64,000 bases of DNA from Streptomyces sp. CB01373 (GCF_002803075.1 NZ_NNBK01000028.1:1-64000), one strand, 5' to 3'; numbered from the stretch's first letter, positions 51,613 through 60,842 are shown. Notes: generated by a model not told the origin, from the letters alone. A program made the numbers and translations.

Positions 51613-52875
51613 CTACGGGACGTGCCGCGCCGGGCTGGTGGCCAGGTGGAGCAGGGACTCCAGGGGGCCGCGCCGGAACAGCCGGGTCCATACGGCGGCC
51701 AGCAGCACGGCGGCGGCGATGAAGGCGAGGAGCACGGGAAGGCCGGACATGCCGTCGTCGTCGATCGCGGCCACGTGGCAGACGTCCGAGAGGAACCACA
51801 GGGCGACGATGTGCAGGACGTACACGGTCAGCGCGATCATGCCGACCGCGGCGACGGGTCCGGCCGCGCGCGTGAGCCGTGGCAGCCGGTCGGCGACGGT
51901 CAGGCACACGGCCAACACCACCAGGGCCACGCCCGTGTTGCCGAGGATGGAGAACGTCGTCTCGCTGTGCGGCGCGGCCACCAGCAGCCAGGCGGGCGGG
52001 ACGTGGTCCCCGGTGTCGCCGACCCGGTCGGACCACCACGCCGAGTTCGCCGAGCTGCCGTCCGTGGCGGCCGAGACGGCCGTCAGGGCGCGCGGGACCA
52101 GGCGCAGGGCCAGCCAGGAGCCGCCGTAGCCGAGCAGGGCGAGAGCGCCCCCGGCGGCGGCCAGCCGGGACCGGACACGAGGCCTGCCGAGGTCGAGCCG
52201 GGCCACCGCCATGCCCGCGACCAGGAACGGGATCCAGGCGAGGACCGGATACCCGCCGGTGAACAGCAGTCCGATGACGCCGTCCGTGCCGGTGATCCGG
52301 GCCAGCGGGTCCCGGGCTACGACCGCGTCCGCCCACTGCCCGTCCTCGATCGACTTCCGCACCACGAAGAGGATCTGGGGCAGGACCAGCGCACCCGCCG
52401 CGGCGATGAGCGCGAGGACCCCGGCCCGCAGCCGGTACAGCGGCAGGACGGCCAGGAAGAGCAGTCCGTAGAAGCTCAGGATCACGTCGACTCCGGTGCC
52501 CAGCGCGGTCAGGGCGTAGCCGAGCACCACGAGCACGACGGCGCGGATCACGACCCTGACCATGGCCTGGCGGCCGGCCCGCCCGGTCCGGGGGCGCGGC
52601 CGGCCGGTCAGGATGATCAGCGAGAAGCCGGCCAGCACCGCGAAGAGCGCGGAGGAGCGGCCCCGTGCCGTCTCCAGCACGAACCCCACAGGACCGCCCA
52701 CGGTCACGTCGGGTCCGACGTGCGCCGAGTACATGCCGAAGACCGCGAGTCCCCGGGCGAGGTCGATGCCGATCAGCCGTCCCGTCGAGGGCGGCCCGGC
52801 GCGGGTGGCTGCGGGCTCGGCGCCCGGCCCGGACGGCGTCTGTGACGGCACGGCCGACGATGTGTTCTGCGTCAT
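51613..52875 (-). CDS. HGSNAT/DUF418-like membrane acyltransferase
   Basis: A 420-residue protein with about ten helices. RLIGIDLARGLAVFGMYSAH near residue 32 is the signature of the heparan-alpha-glucosaminide N-acetyltransferase-like/DUF1624-DUF418 group, with the His in the first helix as probable acyl acceptor; LYVLHIVALWFL-type sequence (VYVLHIVAL) is near the end. It may transfer acyl groups onto sugars of the envelope. The ATG at 52875 with TGAGGAC before it is preferred; two earlier in-frame starts exist. Same strand as the beta-galactosidase. Confidence 0.78.
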   Translation of the reverse strand: MTQNTSSAVPSQTPSGPGAEPAATRAGPPSTGRLIGIDLARGLAVFGMYSAHVGPDVTVGGPVGFVLETARGRSSALFAVLAGFSLIILTGRPRPRTGRAGRQAMVRVVIRAVVLVVLGYALTALGTGVDVILSFYGLLFLAVLPLYRLRAGVLALIAAAGALVLPQILFVVRKSIEDGQWADAVVARDPLARITGTDGVIGLLFTGGYPVLAWIPFLVAGMAVARLDLGRPRVRSRLAAAGGALALLGYGGSWLALRLVPRALTAVSAATDGSSANSAWWSDRVGDTGDHVPPAWLLVAAPHSETTFSILGNTGVALVVLAVCLTVADRLPRLTRAAGPVAAVGMIALTVYVLHIVALWFLSDVCHVAAIDDDGMSGLPVLLAFIAAAVLLAAVWTRLFRRGPLESLLHLATSPARHVP

Positions 52876-53071
52876 GTCCTCAGACTGTGCCAAATACCCG
52901 TCGTAACCCATATGCCACCTTTCCGGACGCACCCCCGCCGGTAGACCGTAGCCGCCCCGGCCGACCGGCCGTCACCGTCCCGCCGGTGGACGGGAGTACG
53001 CACGGTCCGCAAGCAGGCGGACGCTCTCCGTGATACAGATCGAGCGACGGGCTGCGACGAGCGGAGCGCAC

Positions 53072-53740
53072 GTGATCCGGGTGGTGGTGGTCGACGACGA
53101 GGCCCTGGTCCGCGGGGGCTTCACGCACATCCTCAACGCGGCGGACGGCATCGAGGTCGTGGCGGCCGTGCACGGCGGGGAGGCGGTACGGGCGGTGCGC
53201 GAGTCGCACCCCGATGTCGTACTGCTGGACATCCGGATGCCGGACGTGGACGGGCTCATCGTCCTGGCCGACCTGCGGCGTCTGCCGGACCCTCCGGTGG
53301 TCGCCATGCTCACCACGTTCGACACCGACGAGTACGTGGCGACCGCGCTGCGCTCGGGAGCCGCCGGTTTCCTGCTCAAGGACACCGACCCCGAGCACCT
53401 GCCGTCCCTGGTGCGTGCCCTTGCCCAGGGCGGCACGGTGCTGTCCTCCACGGTCACCCGGACGGTGGTGGACGGCTACCTCAACAACGGTGTGCGCGAG
53501 CCGTCCGCCGTCCGGCTCACGGCCCGGCTGACCGAACGGGAGCGCGCCGTCCTCGTCCTCATGGCCGAAGGGCTCGCCAACACCGACATCGGCGCCCGGC
53601 TGCACCTGAGCACCGGCACTGTGAAGGGACATGTCAGCGCCGTACTCGGCAAGCTCGGGGTCGGCAGCCGCGTCGAGGCGGCGCTGATCGCCGAACGTGC
53701 GGGCCTGCTCCCGCCGTCGCGGGACGGCCGTAGCGGATGA
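53072..53740 (+). CDS. NarL/FixJ-type response regulator
   Basis: A 222-residue regulator: VVVVDDEALVRGGFTHIL, phospho-Asp in VVLLDIRMPDVDG, then GAAGFLLKDTDPEHL, and a LuxR HTH LTERERAVLVLMAEGLANTDIGARLHLSTGTVKGHVS quoted in part. The GTG at 53072 begins the receiver; a GTG at 53030 is also possible and neither has a strong ribosome site. The stop overlaps the kinase start by ATGA, regulator first, the common streptomycete order. Confidence 0.92.
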   Translation: MIRVVVVDDEALVRGGFTHILNAADGIEVVAAVHGGEAVRAVRESHPDVVLLDIRMPDVDGLIVLADLRRLPDPPVVAMLTTFDTDEYVATALRSGAAGFLLKDTDPEHLPSLVRALAQGGTVLSSTVTRTVVDGYLNNGVREPSAVRLTARLTERERAVLVLMAEGLANTDIGARLHLSTGTVKGHVSAVLGKLGVGSRVEAALIAERAGLLPPSRDGRSG

Positions 53741-54849
53741 GTCCGCGACGGCCGCAGCCCGCTCTGCTGGACGCCGCCCTGGTGCTGGCCTCGCTGGCCG
53801 ACGCCGCGGTCCACGTCCGCGTCGAGCCGCGGGTGGCCACGGCCTGCGCGCTGCTCGCCGCCCTGGCCCTGGCCCTGCGCCGCCGGCTGCCCCTCACGAC
53901 GTTCGTGCTGACGCTCCCGGCCACCCTGGTCAGCGAGGCGGTCATCGCCCCGATGGCCGCGCTGTACACGCTCTCCTCGCTCAGCCGCCACCGCCCGCTC
54001 CTGGCCGGCTGCGCCCTGGTCCACGCGGCCACGGACTTCCTGCCCTGGCCGTGGTCGTCCCTGAAGGCCGCCGAACTCACCCGCACCGGCAGCCTCTTCC
54101 ACCTCAGCTACGCGCTGGCCACCGCCGCCGCGCCCGTCTTCCTGGGCCAGTTGGTGCAGGCCCGGCGCGATCTGTCGCTGCGGCTCGCCGAGATCTCCGA
54201 GGCCCGCGAGTACGAGCGGCTGCTGACCGCCCAGAGCGTCCTGGCGAAGGAACGCGCGCAGCTCGCCCGGGAGATGCACGACGTCGTGTCGCACCAGGTC
54301 AGCCTGATCGCCGTCCAGGCCGGGGCGCTCCAGGTGGCCGGCCCCGACCCCGGGACGCGCAAGGCCGCGGCGACCATCAGGCGGCTCAGTGTGGAGACGC
54401 TCGACGAGCTGCGGCACATGGTCAGCGTGCTGCGCGCCTCCGGCAGCCGCTCCACCGAACTCACCCCCCAGCCGTCCCTCGCCGACCTGCGGCGGCTGGT
54501 GGACGGCAGCGGCATCGAGGCGGAACTGAAGACGGACCTGCCCGAGGACCTCCCTCCCCCGGTCCAGCGCGCCGTCTACCGCACCGTGCAGGAGGCGCTG
54601 ACCAACATCCGCAAACACGCGCCCGGCGCCAGGGCCACCGTCCGCGTCCAGCACAGCGGCGGCACCCTGCGCGCCACGGTCACCAACACCGCCCCCACCC
54701 GGCCGGCCCTCCCGCTGCCCAGCGCCCGGCACGGCCTGGCCGGCCTGCGCCAGCGCGCCGAACTCCTCGGCGGGACGGTCACCTCCGGCCCCACGGCCGA
54801 CGGGGGCTACGAACTCCTCCTGGAGCTGCCGGCCGGCGACCCGTCATGA
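53737..54849 (+). CDS. NarL-type sensor histidine kinase
   Basis: A 370-residue kinase with about five N-terminal helices (residues 8-140), a short linker, and HisKA_3 with phospho-His in LAREMHDVVSHQVSLIAVQAG (about residue 182). The HATPase N-box is QEALTNIRKHAPGA and the G-box HGLAGLRQRAELLGG. It is coupled to the upstream regulator. The DesK-like architecture suggests sensing within the membrane. Confidence 0.93.
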   Translation: MSPRRPQPALLDAALVLASLADAAVHVRVEPRVATACALLAALALALRRRLPLTTFVLTLPATLVSEAVIAPMAALYTLSSLSRHRPLLAGCALVHAATDFLPWPWSSLKAAELTRTGSLFHLSYALATAAAPVFLGQLVQARRDLSLRLAEISEAREYERLLTAQSVLAKERAQLAREMHDVVSHQVSLIAVQAGALQVAGPDPGTRKAAATIRRLSVETLDELRHMVSVLRASGSRSTELTPQPSLADLRRLVDGSGIEAELKTDLPEDLPPPVQRAVYRTVQEALTNIRKHAPGARATVRVQHSGGTLRATVTNTAPTRPALPLPSARHGLAGLRQRAELLGGTVTSGPTADGGYELLLELPAGDPS

Positions 54850-54937
54850 CCACCCGCGGCCCGCGGGCACGTGCCGTGCTCCGGGCCGCACCGGTCGGCG
54901 CCTCACCGGCGCGCGGTAGCTCCCGGTGCGGCGGCCG

Positions 54938-55564
54938 TCAGGATCTCCAGCGCACATAGGACTTGAACACCGGGCCGGGCAGCAGGGCCGCGAGCCGGTC
55001 CTGGTTGCGGCGTGACAGGCCGGCGAACGCGCAGCCGACTGCCGGGGCGGCCAGCAGCGCGATGAGGACGGCGACCAGTGCCGCGTCGAGCGCGCTCTCC
55101 CTCTGGTAGCCGCCGAGGACCAGGGCGCGGACCCGGATCCGCCCTCCTGCCCTGCCCTCCGCCCAGTGCAGGGCCGCGGCCGTGTCGATGAGGCTTCCGT
55201 CCTCGGCGACGAACAGCCCGGAGCAGGTCGTGCCCTTGCCTCCCTTGCCGCTTCCCGCCGGATGGCACTCGCGGGCCGTGAACACGCCCGGGGTGCCCGC
55301 CCATCCCACCGCGGAGGCGGCGACCGTACCCAGCAGCACGATGCCGGCCAGGAAGACGGCGGACCCGCACCACCACAGGAGCCGCCGGAGCGGGGCGGCC
55401 GCGGGCGAGCCGGCCCGGTCGGCCAGTTTCCGCAGGGCCTGCTGCCGTTGCTCACCGGTGTGCCCCCAGGAGCCGGGCGCGCGGGAGGCGCCCGCGGCAC
55501 CGGTCGCGGTCCCGCCGCGCCGCGCACGCCGGCGCAGCGCCGCCCTCTTGTGCGACCTCGCCAC
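54938..55564 (-). CDS. Two-helix membrane protein (Rv1733c-like)
   Basis: A 208-residue protein: basic N-terminus, one helix near residues 75-95, an external loop of about 70 residues with two cysteines (ARECHPAG, TTCSGLFV), and a second helix near 150-170. It follows the layout of the Rv1733c family common in actinobacteria, of unknown function. The GTG at 55564 has GGAGG seven bases upstream and is preferred over the GTG at 55621. Confidence 0.68.
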   Translation of the reverse strand: MARSHKRAALRRRARRGGTATGAAGASRAPGSWGHTGEQRQQALRKLADRAGSPAAAPLRRLLWWCGSAVFLAGIVLLGTVAASAVGWAGTPGVFTARECHPAGSGKGGKGTTCSGLFVAEDGSLIDTAAALHWAEGRAGGRIRVRALVLGGYQRESALDAALVAVLIALLAAPAVGCAFAGLSRRNQDRLAALLPGPVFKSYVRWRS

Positions 55565-55645
55565 TACCCGCCTCCCGCCCGGCCGCGCCGTCCGTGGCGG
55601 CGCGCCGGCTTCGTCGTCCACGTCGGCCCGGCATCGTCGCCCGTC

Positions 55646-56920
55646 TCAGAGGCGACTGAACTTGTCGATGTCCTCCGTGAACTCCTCGATCGCCTGTGCG
55701 GTGAGCGTGGGCCGGGTGTCGGCGATGGCGTCGAGGTAGTCCTCGGTCGTGGCCGGGCGGCCCAGCCGCTGCGCGACCTCCCGCTCGAAGGCGGCCTGCG
55801 CGCCCTTGCGGGCGGCGAACACGATGTCCGCCGGAGTGAACAGCTCGCTGGCGGCGACCAGTTGGGCCACGTCCACCGGGTCGGCGGCCCGGAGGTAGCG
55901 GTCCCAGATCGCCGAGCGGGCCGTCGCGTCGGGGGGGCCGATCGGGATGACGTAGTCGAACCGGCCCGGTCGCAGGAACGCCGGGTCGAGGGAGCGCACC
56001 GAGTTCGTGGCGCAGACCAGCAGCCGGGAGTCGTGCTCGCGGAAGCCCGGGATGAGCTTCAGCAGTTCGTTGGTGACGCCGTGTCCCGGGTCCACCGCCA
56101 CTCCGGACCGCACGCCGGCGATCTCCTCGACCTCGTCGATGAAGAGCAGCACCGAGTCCAGTTCCGCCAGGTCCGCGAACACCCCCCGCAACGCCGCCGC
56201 CAGCCCCTCGCTCGTGTCGGCGGCGAGCCGGGACGGGAAGATCTCCACGAACGGCCAGGCGAGCCGCGAGGCCACTGCCTTGGCGAAGCTGGTCTTCCCG
56301 GTGCCGGGCGGGCCGAAGAGGATGACACCCTTCGGCGGGGCGACGCCGTAGCGGTCGGCGAGCGCCGGCTCCGCCAGCGGGAGCACGACCCGTCGTTCCA
56401 CGACCTGCTTCTCCCGTTCCATGCCGGCCATGGCGTCCCAGAGCCCCTCGGGAAGCATGCGGCCGCCCAGCTCCGTGAGGGCGCCGGCGTCGGAGGGTCC
56501 CTGCGGTTCGAGTTTCTCGTAGAAAACCAGGTCGTCCCGGAACCGGTAGCCGCAGTGCTCCAGGGCCGAGGTCCCGGCGGCGCCGGGGGGCAGCAGGGCG
56601 CTGATACGACGTACGCCCAGCGCCCTCAGGCGCCGTTCCAGTTCGGTGAGGAGGGCGCTGCCGATGCCGCGCCGGCGCCACCGTGCGGCGAGCGCCACCA
56701 GAAGGATCCAGCCGCGCTGCCCGCTCGCCCGGGCCGCGGCCATGCCGACGAGTTCGTCACCCACGACGGCGACCACGGCGTTCTGTCCGGCCCGGGCCTC
56801 GGCCATCACCTCCGAGACCGGGAAGACCGGTTCCTCGTCGGCCTGCCGGCTCTCCTCCCAGATCAGGATCGCCTGGTCCAGATCGTCGTCGTGATAGTCG
56901 CGCAGGTGCCATGCGGGCAT
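55646..56920 (-). CDS. GNAT acetyltransferase fused to an AAA+ ATPase
   Basis: A 424-residue two-domain protein. Residues 1-135 form a GNAT acetyltransferase: WHLRDYHDDDLDQAILIW, acetyl-CoA loop RWRRRGIGSALLTEL, and ALEHCGYRFRDDLVFYEK. Residues 150-424 form an AAA+ ATPase of the FtsH/VCP/CbbX type, with Walker A GPPGTGKT (203-210), Walker B LLFIDEVE (258-265) and arginine fingers in DPAFLRPGRFD (R317, R320), plus sensor-1 ATNS. GAGGTGG precedes ATG 56920. Fused, the protein could unfold and acetylate a substrate, but none is known. Not a gene-calling fusion, as the frame is continuous across both domains. Confidence 0.87.
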   Translation of the reverse strand: MPAWHLRDYHDDDLDQAILIWEESRQADEEPVFPVSEVMAEARAGQNAVVAVVGDELVGMAAARASGQRGWILLVALAARWRRRGIGSALLTELERRLRALGVRRISALLPPGAAGTSALEHCGYRFRDDLVFYEKLEPQGPSDAGALTELGGRMLPEGLWDAMAGMEREKQVVERRVVLPLAEPALADRYGVAPPKGVILFGPPGTGKTSFAKAVASRLAWPFVEIFPSRLAADTSEGLAAALRGVFADLAELDSVLLFIDEVEEIAGVRSGVAVDPGHGVTNELLKLIPGFREHDSRLLVCATNSVRSLDPAFLRPGRFDYVIPIGPPDATARSAIWDRYLRAADPVDVAQLVAASELFTPADIVFAARKGAQAAFEREVAQRLGRPATTEDYLDAIADTRPTLTAQAIEEFTEDIDKFSRL

Positions 56921-57035
56921 CGCAACCACCTCACCGCTCCCGGCAGTCCATTGTCTCCGCCGGCACGCCGGGCGGCGAGCCGGGCGGGCCGGGGTGGGTG
57001 CGCGCCGCGCACTGGTACGCACCCTTCCCGGTTCC

Positions 57036-57785
57036 TCAGCCGGTGGAGCTCGTGTCGAGGTGGGCGAAGACGACCACGTTCTCCTCGTAGTCCTTGCTGA
57101 TGCGGTTGAAGTTTCCGCCGCACGTGATCAGTCGCAGCTGGGGAGTCGTCGTGTCCGAGTAGACCTTGTCGTCGGGGAAGTCCGCCTTGCTGAAGGAGTC
57201 GAGGGAGTCGACCTTGAAGCGGGCGACGGTCCCGTCGGCGCGTGTGATGTTCACAGCGGCTCCGGGCTCGAGGGAGTCCAGCTCGGCGAAGACCGCGGGA
57301 CCGGTCATGGTGTCCAGGTGACCCACGACGACCGACGCTCCGCGCTCACCGGGCGACGGTCCGCCCTGGAACCATCCGACCATGTTGGTGTCGTCGGCCG
57401 GCGGTGGGTTCAGCTGTCCCGAGGCGTTGAGGCTCAGGTTGGTGAAGGGCGCGTCCACCCCGATGTCCGGGATCGAGAGCCGTGTCGGTTGCGAGCGGGA
57501 CAGTGACTTGTCGTCGGCTTCCGCGCCGGCGTTGGAGCCCGCGCTGGAGGGGGAACTGCTGCCGGCGTCGGCGCTCGGTTCGGCCGGCGCGGATGCCCGG
57601 GGGACGACGGCCGCCGGGCGGTGGGTGTGCTTGGGGTGCGCCACGGGCGCGGCGACCAGGGAGTTGTGGATGAGCACGATGCCCAGCCCGACCGCTGCCG
57701 CGGGCCACAGCAGGCGAAGCCGGTAACGACGCGTGGCGGGCTTGGTCCCGCTCTGCTCCGTCTGGGGCGGCTGCTGAGAAGCCAT
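57036..57785 (-). CDS. Class F sortase
   Basis: A 249-residue transpeptidase anchored by one N-terminal helix (residues 24-42). After a Ser/Pro-rich linker the sortase barrel carries the catalytic H156 (VVGHLDT), C222 (RLITCGG) and R228 (NFNRISK). The pattern and short length fit class F sortases of actinobacteria. It lies 141 bp after a repeat-rich surface protein on the same strand, the likely substrate, which has no LPxTG motif. Sortases join a C-terminally cut surface protein to the cell wall or to another protein. Confidence 0.88.
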   Translation of the reverse strand: MASQQPPQTEQSGTKPATRRYRLRLLWPAAAVGLGIVLIHNSLVAAPVAHPKHTHRPAAVVPRASAPAEPSADAGSSSPSSAGSNAGAEADDKSLSRSQPTRLSIPDIGVDAPFTNLSLNASGQLNPPPADDTNMVGWFQGGPSPGERGASVVVGHLDTMTGPAVFAELDSLEPGAAVNITRADGTVARFKVDSLDSFSKADFPDDKVYSDTTTPQLRLITCGGNFNRISKDYEENVVVFAHLDTSSTG

Positions 57786-57926
57786 GGACGGTGCCTTTCG
57801 TCATTCAAGGGGTGGTACTGGCCGCGGGCGACGGTTGGGGTCGGCCGCCGCTGCCGCGGCCTGCGCTGCCCTCCTGGGGAGGTGACGCAGACCGCGGCAG
57901 CCCAGCGACAGGCAAGAGCAGCCCGA

Positions 57927-58862
57927 TCAGGCCGCGGAAGGGTCCGACGCCTGACGGCGGCGGAGCATGTACGCACCGGCGCCCAGGCCGCCGAGCAGCA
58001 GCGCGGCCCCGAGGCCGAGGGTGGCGTTGGAGGACTCGGCCAGGCCGCCGCCTCCGGCGTGCACGCCACCGTGCGGCCGGTGCTCACGGTCCTCACGGCC
58101 CTCGCGACCCTCGCGACCCTCGCGGTGGTCACGGCCCTCGCGACCCTCACGACCCTCACGGTGGTCACGACCCTCGCCACGCTCGCCCTTCTCACGGCCA
58201 CCGCGACCCTCGTCACGGTCACCACGGTCGTTGTCGGCGTTCATCATGGCCAGGGCACCGCCACCGGCGTGCACGCCACCGTGCGGCCCGTGCTCACGGC
58301 CCTCGCGACCCTCGCGGTGGTCACGGCCCTCGCGACCCTCACGACCCTCGCGGTGGTCACGACCCTCGCCACGCTCGCCCTTCTCACGGCCACCGCGACC
58401 CTCGTCACGGTCACCACGGTCGTTGTCGGCGTTCATCATGGCCAGGGCACCGCCACCGGCGTGCACGCCACCGTGCGGCCGGTGCTCACGGTGCTCACGG
58501 TGCTCACGGCCCTCACCGCGGCCCTCACCGCGGCCCTCACCGCGGCCCTCGCCACGGCCCTCGCCACGGCCCTCGCCGCCCTTGCCGCGGCCCTCGCCGC
58601 CCTTGTCACGGCCACCGCCGTTGTCGCGGCCACCGCCGTTGTCGCGGCCACCGCCGTTGTCGCCGCCGCCACCGTTGTCACGGCCACCGCGGCCTTCGTC
58701 GTTGCCGCCGTTGTCCCCGCCGGGGGCGCCGCCGTCGGCCTTGACGGCCTGATGCTGCGCGGAGGGGAGCGCGGCCTCGGTCAGCGCGCCCGCGGCAGGG
58801 GCGGAGAGCGTCACGGCCGCGGCCAGAGCCGCGGAGGTGAACAGAGTACGGGTGATACGCAT
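57927..58862 (-). CDS. Repeat-rich secreted surface protein, candidate sortase substrate
   Basis: A 311-residue protein with signal peptide (1-26), a Gly/Asp/Asn-rich stretch (40-90), a GRGEGRGEG tract (98-118), two tandem units of 64 and 70 residues rich in Arg, Glu, Asp and His, and a C-terminal membrane helix (about 280-298) with a basic RRRQ tail. PHGGVHAGGG occurs three times, at residues 129-138, 193-202 and 263-272; the third sits just before the helix, where a sorting signal would be. No LPxTG or LAxTG is present. GGAAGGA precedes ATG 58862. It lies just upstream of the class F sortase. The family is otherwise not recognised. Confidence 0.8.
   Translation of the reverse strand: MRITRTLFTSAALAAAVTLSAPAAGALTEAALPSAQHQAVKADGGAPGGDNGGNDEGRGGRDNGGGGDNGGGRDNGGGRDNGGGRDKGGEGRGKGGEGRGEGRGEGRGEGRGEGRGEGREHREHREHRPHGGVHAGGGALAMMNADNDRGDRDEGRGGREKGERGEGRDHREGREGREGRDHREGREGREHGPHGGVHAGGGALAMMNADNDRGDRDEGRGGREKGERGEGRDHREGREGREGRDHREGREGREGREDREHRPHGGVHAGGGGLAESSNATLGLGAALLLGGLGAGAYMLRRRQASDPSAA
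58077..58478 (-). repeat. Tandem DNA repeat inside the surface protein gene
   Basis: Two long tandem copies of nearly identical sequence, about 192 and 210 bp, encode residues 129-192 and 193-262 of the surface protein, with a third partial copy of the motif at 58047-58076. In-frame unit length differs by six codons between copies. Such tracts change copy number by slippage or recombination. Confidence 0.85.
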
Positions 58863-59615
58863 GGGTGGTTCCTTCCGTCACGACTGCGAGAGCCGGCCCA
58901 ACGCCCACTCAATCGGGAATCGCAGCGGCGACGTGATCACCTTCAGCGGAATCCTGACGCCCCACCACCTGAGCGTCGCATTCGGACTACTGACACCCCC
59001 TCCATACGTCCGCGCGAGGGACCGGACGCTGCCTCGGACACGGCTCTCCCCGCCTCGATCAGGAGGGGCCGAATCCCCTTGTTCCTGGCCGGTTTCCGGT
59101 GTCCTGAGCGGTCGGCGAGCCGCCCGCGCGCCGGGCGAACTCGTGCGGGGGTACGCGGCCCACGCCCGCCATCCGTATGGCCCGCAGCCGAACGGTGACC
59201 GCCCGCTGTCAGCGCCGAACTGCCATCCGTCTTTGGTAAACCCGCGCTCTGAATACGCAAAGAGGACACAAAGTGTGATGGAACCACACAAAGACCCGCC
59301 GTCGGTGCACCGTCCCGCGCGAGTCGCGCATCCGGAGCGTCGACGGCGACGGCATCGGCACCCGGATGCCGTGCGACGTGCGCCGAAGCATCCCCGAAGT
59401 CGCCTGCTCCCCTGCGCAGTTGAGTCTCCGGTGCGGTCAACCTCCACGGCGGGCGTTGCGGGTTGCGTGGAGACCGCGGCCGGTTCCGTGCTTCCAGGGC
59501 CGCACTTCCGGAGTCCGGTCGGCCCGGGCCGCGAAAAGGCGGTGCGCCCACCCCGCGGGGGAGTATAATATTCATCAGCCGGTGAATTACTGCTTTCCTG
59601 AGAGGCGGGGCCGTG
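58863..59615. other. Divergent region before the FAD monooxygenase
   Basis: About 750 bp with no supported gene; the long frames here are low-complexity shadows. It includes an AT-richer area near 59220-59290 and a pronounced AT-rich site at 59561-59590 (GAGTATAATATTCATC) that looks like the promoter and operator of the monooxygenase gene. Confidence 0.45.
59570..59587 (+). promoter_or_regulatory. Promoter/operator dyad of the FAD monooxygenase gene
   Basis: ATTCATC-N4-GGTGAAT is an inverted repeat with one mismatch, directly overlapping a TATAAT-like sequence (59564-59569). It lies 30-45 bp before the start codon, an ideal place for a repressor. Confidence 0.5.
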
Positions 59616-60842
59616 ATGGAGCGGACCACGTGTTGTGTGGTGGGAGGCGGACCCGCGGGCATGGTGTTCGCGCTGCTGCTGGCCAGGTCGGGCGTCGCCG
59701 TGACCGTGCTGGAGCAGCACGGCGACTTCCTGCGGGACTTCCGCGGCGACACCGTGCACCCGTCGACCTTGGCGCTGCTCGACGAGCTGGGTCTGGCCGA
59801 GCGCTTCGCACGGCTGCCCCAGCGCCGGGTGCGCACCGTCCAACTGCCCGCCGGCCCCGGCCGGTCGATGGTGACGGTCGCGGACCTCGCGGTGCTTCCC
59901 GGCCCGTACAACTACGTCGCGATGGTGCCCCAGTGGGACCTGCTCGACCTGCTCGTGGACGAGGCCCGGAGCGAGCCGTCCTTCGACGTGCGGATGAACA
60001 CCGAGGCCACCTCCTTCCTGATCGAACGCGACCGGGTCACCGGGGTGCGCTACCGCACCTCCGACGGCCGCACCGGTGAACTGCGCGCGGTCCTCACGGT
60101 CGCGTGCGACGGCCGCGGATCGCTGGCCCGCTCGCGACCGGAACTGGGGCTGCGGCGTTTCGACTGCCCGATGGACGCCTGGTGGTTCCGGCTGCCGCGG
60201 CACGAGGGCGACCCGAGCGGCCTGGTCGGCGGCGCGGGCGACCGCTTCCTGACCGCGATGATCGACCGCGGGTCGTACTGGCAGTGCGCCGCGCTCATCC
60301 CCAAGGGCACCGATGCGGAGCGCCGCGCCGCCGGGATCGACCGCTTTCTGACCGACTTCGCCGCCGCCGTGCCCTGGGCGGCGGACCGCACGCACACCCT
60401 GCGCTCCTGGGACGAGGTCAAGCTCCTGGACGTGCGGCTGGACCGGCTGCGCCGCTGGCACCGTCCGGGGCTGCTGTGCATCGGCGACGCCGCGCACGCG
60501 ATGTCCCCGGTCTTCGGCATCGGCATCAACCTCGCCGTGCAGGACGCCGTCGCCGCCGCCCGGCACCTGGTCGAGCCGCTGCGCCGGGGGACCGTGGGGC
60601 TGCGCGACGTACGCGCAGTGCAGCGCCGCCGCCGTCCGACCACCGTCGTGACGCAGACGCTGCAACGGGCCGCCCACGCCGGGTTCATCGCACCCGTCCT
60701 CCGGGGGCGGCAGCCTCTCGGCACCAGCGGCCTGCTCATCGGATCCCGGCTGGGCCGGCGCCTGCCGGCGTACTTCTTCGCCTACGGCGCACTGCGCGAG
60801 CGCCCACCGGAGAGCGCGCTCCGCGGCCCCGGGCGGCCGTGA
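59616..60842 (+). CDS. FAD-dependent monooxygenase (PHBH/aromatic hydroxylase family)
   Basis: A 408-residue flavoprotein that hydroxylates aromatic or related compounds with NAD(P)H and O2. The N-terminal Rossmann motif is CVVGGGPAGMVFALLLARSG, DG in VACDGRGS near residue 165 marks the NAD(P)H-interacting loop, and GDAAHAMSPVFGIGINLAVQDA near residue 290 binds FAD. The C-terminal thioredoxin-like extension of some members is absent. ATG 59616 is one codon after a GTG that would also fit. Substrate unknown; the AT-rich operator suggests it is inducible. Confidence 0.9.
   Translation: MERTTCCVVGGGPAGMVFALLLARSGVAVTVLEQHGDFLRDFRGDTVHPSTLALLDELGLAERFARLPQRRVRTVQLPAGPGRSMVTVADLAVLPGPYNYVAMVPQWDLLDLLVDEARSEPSFDVRMNTEATSFLIERDRVTGVRYRTSDGRTGELRAVLTVACDGRGSLARSRPELGLRRFDCPMDAWWFRLPRHEGDPSGLVGGAGDRFLTAMIDRGSYWQCAALIPKGTDAERRAAGIDRFLTDFAAAVPWAADRTHTLRSWDEVKLLDVRLDRLRRWHRPGLLCIGDAAHAMSPVFGIGINLAVQDAVAAARHLVEPLRRGTVGLRDVRAVQRRRRPTTVVTQTLQRAAHAGFIAPVLRGRQPLGTSGLLIGSRLGRRLPAYFFAYGALRERPPESALRGPGRP

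Noticed and set aside
57621..59198. A 525-codon plus-strand frame over the surface protein gene
   Set aside because: Low-complexity Leu/Ala/Thr/Val reading of the repeats from the other strand; the minus frame has signal peptide and anchor.
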